This document shows positions 4,975-5,708 of a stretch of DNA of 5,708 nucleotides, one piece after another; the stretch's first letter is position 1, and each line of letters opens with the position of its first letter. Position numbers and translations under genes: made by a program. The notes under the pieces were generated by a model. The model was not told the DNA's origin and made no database searches. It saw only the letters and a program-made list of their open reading frames with translations. The stretch spans positions 1-5,708 of the forward strand of contig CAXGBD010000077.1 in NCBI GenBank assembly GCA_964008355.1, written 5' to 3'. Source of the DNA: DTSX01 sp964008355 (lineage in GTDB: Bacteria; Pseudomonadota; Gammaproteobacteria; Steroidobacterales; UBA11654).

Positions 4975-5708
4975 ATGAACCAATACCCATTATGGAAAAA
5001 TCTAATGGTCTTAGCGGTCCTGATCCTAGGGATTTGGTTTGCACTGCCAAATTTTTATGGGGAAGACCCAGCGATCGTAATTTCCAAAGAAAACGGACAG
5101 GTTTTCAGTGCATCAGAAGTAGGGGAGATCGAAGAATATTTGCAAGAACAAAGTAGTCGTTATACATCAATCAATCAAAAATCTAACCAGATCCTGATTC
5201 GCTTTGATCAGGTTGAGGAACAATTGTTTGCGAGTGAAACCATGAGGCCCTACTTAGGCAGAACTGCAACAGTTGCCCTCTCATTTGCGCCTCGAACACC
5301 GAATTGGATCAATGCTGTCGGGCTCCAACCCATGAGTTTAGGTCTTGATCTTAGAGGAGGCGTTCATTTCAAATTCCAAGTTGATTTGGGTGCAGCGATT
5401 GAGCAACGTTTGAATCAATATATCGCAGACATTAACAAAGCTTTAATTGATAAGAGAATAAGAAGGAGCGTGACTAAACAAGGCAATGTCATCAATATTG
5501 AATTTTCAGAAAATAATGATTTATCAGTTGCAAGAACATTGATCAGGGAAATTGACCCCTTACTACAAATTACGAAAGTAACAGATACCATTCTTCAAGT
5601 TCAAATGACTGAGGATCAATTGAAGGAAAGGCGTGATTTTGCTATCCAGCAGAATATTTTAACCATGAGAAACAGAGTGAATGAGTTGGGAGTCGCAGAA
5701 CCCATTGT
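4975..5708 (+). CDS. secD: Protein-export membrane protein SecD, 3' end beyond the window
   Basis: SecD works with SecF and YajC in the inner membrane. It uses the proton gradient to help move proteins through SecYEG and release them in the periplasm. The frame is open from the ATG to the window edge, giving 244 complete codons; E. coli SecD has 615. The start NQYPLWKNLMVLAVLILG matches the E. coli N-terminus. It includes the first membrane segment (about 9-25), followed by LPNFYGEDPAI (24-34). The conserved PMSLGLDLRGGVHF (119-132) begins the first periplasmic region. A later block, AIQQNILTMRNRVNELGVAEP (split here as 223-232 and 233-243), is also typical of SecD. The remaining periplasmic head and TM2-6 are outside the window. 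The ribosome site is poor: AGGA at 4961-4964 is 10 nt away and GAG at 4968-4970 only 4 nt away. Translation may be coupled to yajC, 17 bp upstream. Confidence 0.97.
   Translation, partial: MNQYPLWKNLMVLAVLILGIWFALPNFYGEDPAIVISKENGQVFSASEVGEIEEYLQEQSSRYTSINQKSNQILIRFDQVEEQLFASETMRPYLGRTATVALSFAPRTPNWINAVGLQPMSLGLDLRGGVHFKFQVDLGAAIEQRLNQYIADINKALIDKRIRRSVTKQGNVINIEFSENNDLSVARTLIREIDPLLQITKVTDTILQVQMTEDQLKERRDFAIQQNILTMRNRVNELGVAEPI

Noticed and set aside
1..5708. A previously undescribed multi-gene system
   Set aside because: Every reading frame of reasonable length is either a recognisable housekeeping gene or lies in another frame of one. No unknown gene, array, retroelement or toxin-antitoxin pair is visible.

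Overview
The window is ordinary chromosomal DNA from a low-GC member of the Gammaproteobacteria. Three things support this. An xerD-dsbC gene pair matches the E. coli order. A queA-tgt-yajC-secD run matches the E. coli order. The proteins resemble E. coli XerD, QueA, Tgt, YajC and SecD, and Azotobacter ferredoxin I, along most of their length. I cannot name a genus. The AT-rich composition and a tRNA gene without an encoded CCA end argue against a close relative of E. coli.

Left part (1-1316, + strand): the C-terminal four fifths of xerD (chromosome-dimer resolution), then a short dsbC-like thiol-disulfide protein with a signal peptide. The dsbC product keeps the catalytic thioredoxin fold but has lost most of the N-terminal dimerisation domain. 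This is the most biologically interesting point in the window.

Middle part (1318-2338, - strand): reading in the direction of transcription, a tRNA-Leu(CAA) gene, a zinc-ribbon Nudix hydrolase 17 nt downstream, then fdxA, a 7Fe ferredoxin. fdxA converges on dsbC with one base between the stop codons. A 107-bp gap (2339-2445) separates this group from the divergent queA and must hold the promoters for both directions.

Right part (2446-5708, + strand): queA and tgt overlap by 4 bp and encode two enzymes of queuosine tRNA modification. After a 47-bp gap come yajC and the start of secD, accessory subunits of the Sec translocon; secD runs off the window. The gap between tgt and yajC holds a weak hairpin with a T tract and a possible extended -10 box. 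The yajC-secD junction holds a tandem 10-bp repeat that supplies the best available ribosome site for secD.

I found no mobile element, CRISPR array, defence system or biosynthetic cluster, and no evidence of an undescribed multi-gene system. The findings below concern gene architecture and regulation. No gene-free stretch exceeds about 110 bp.
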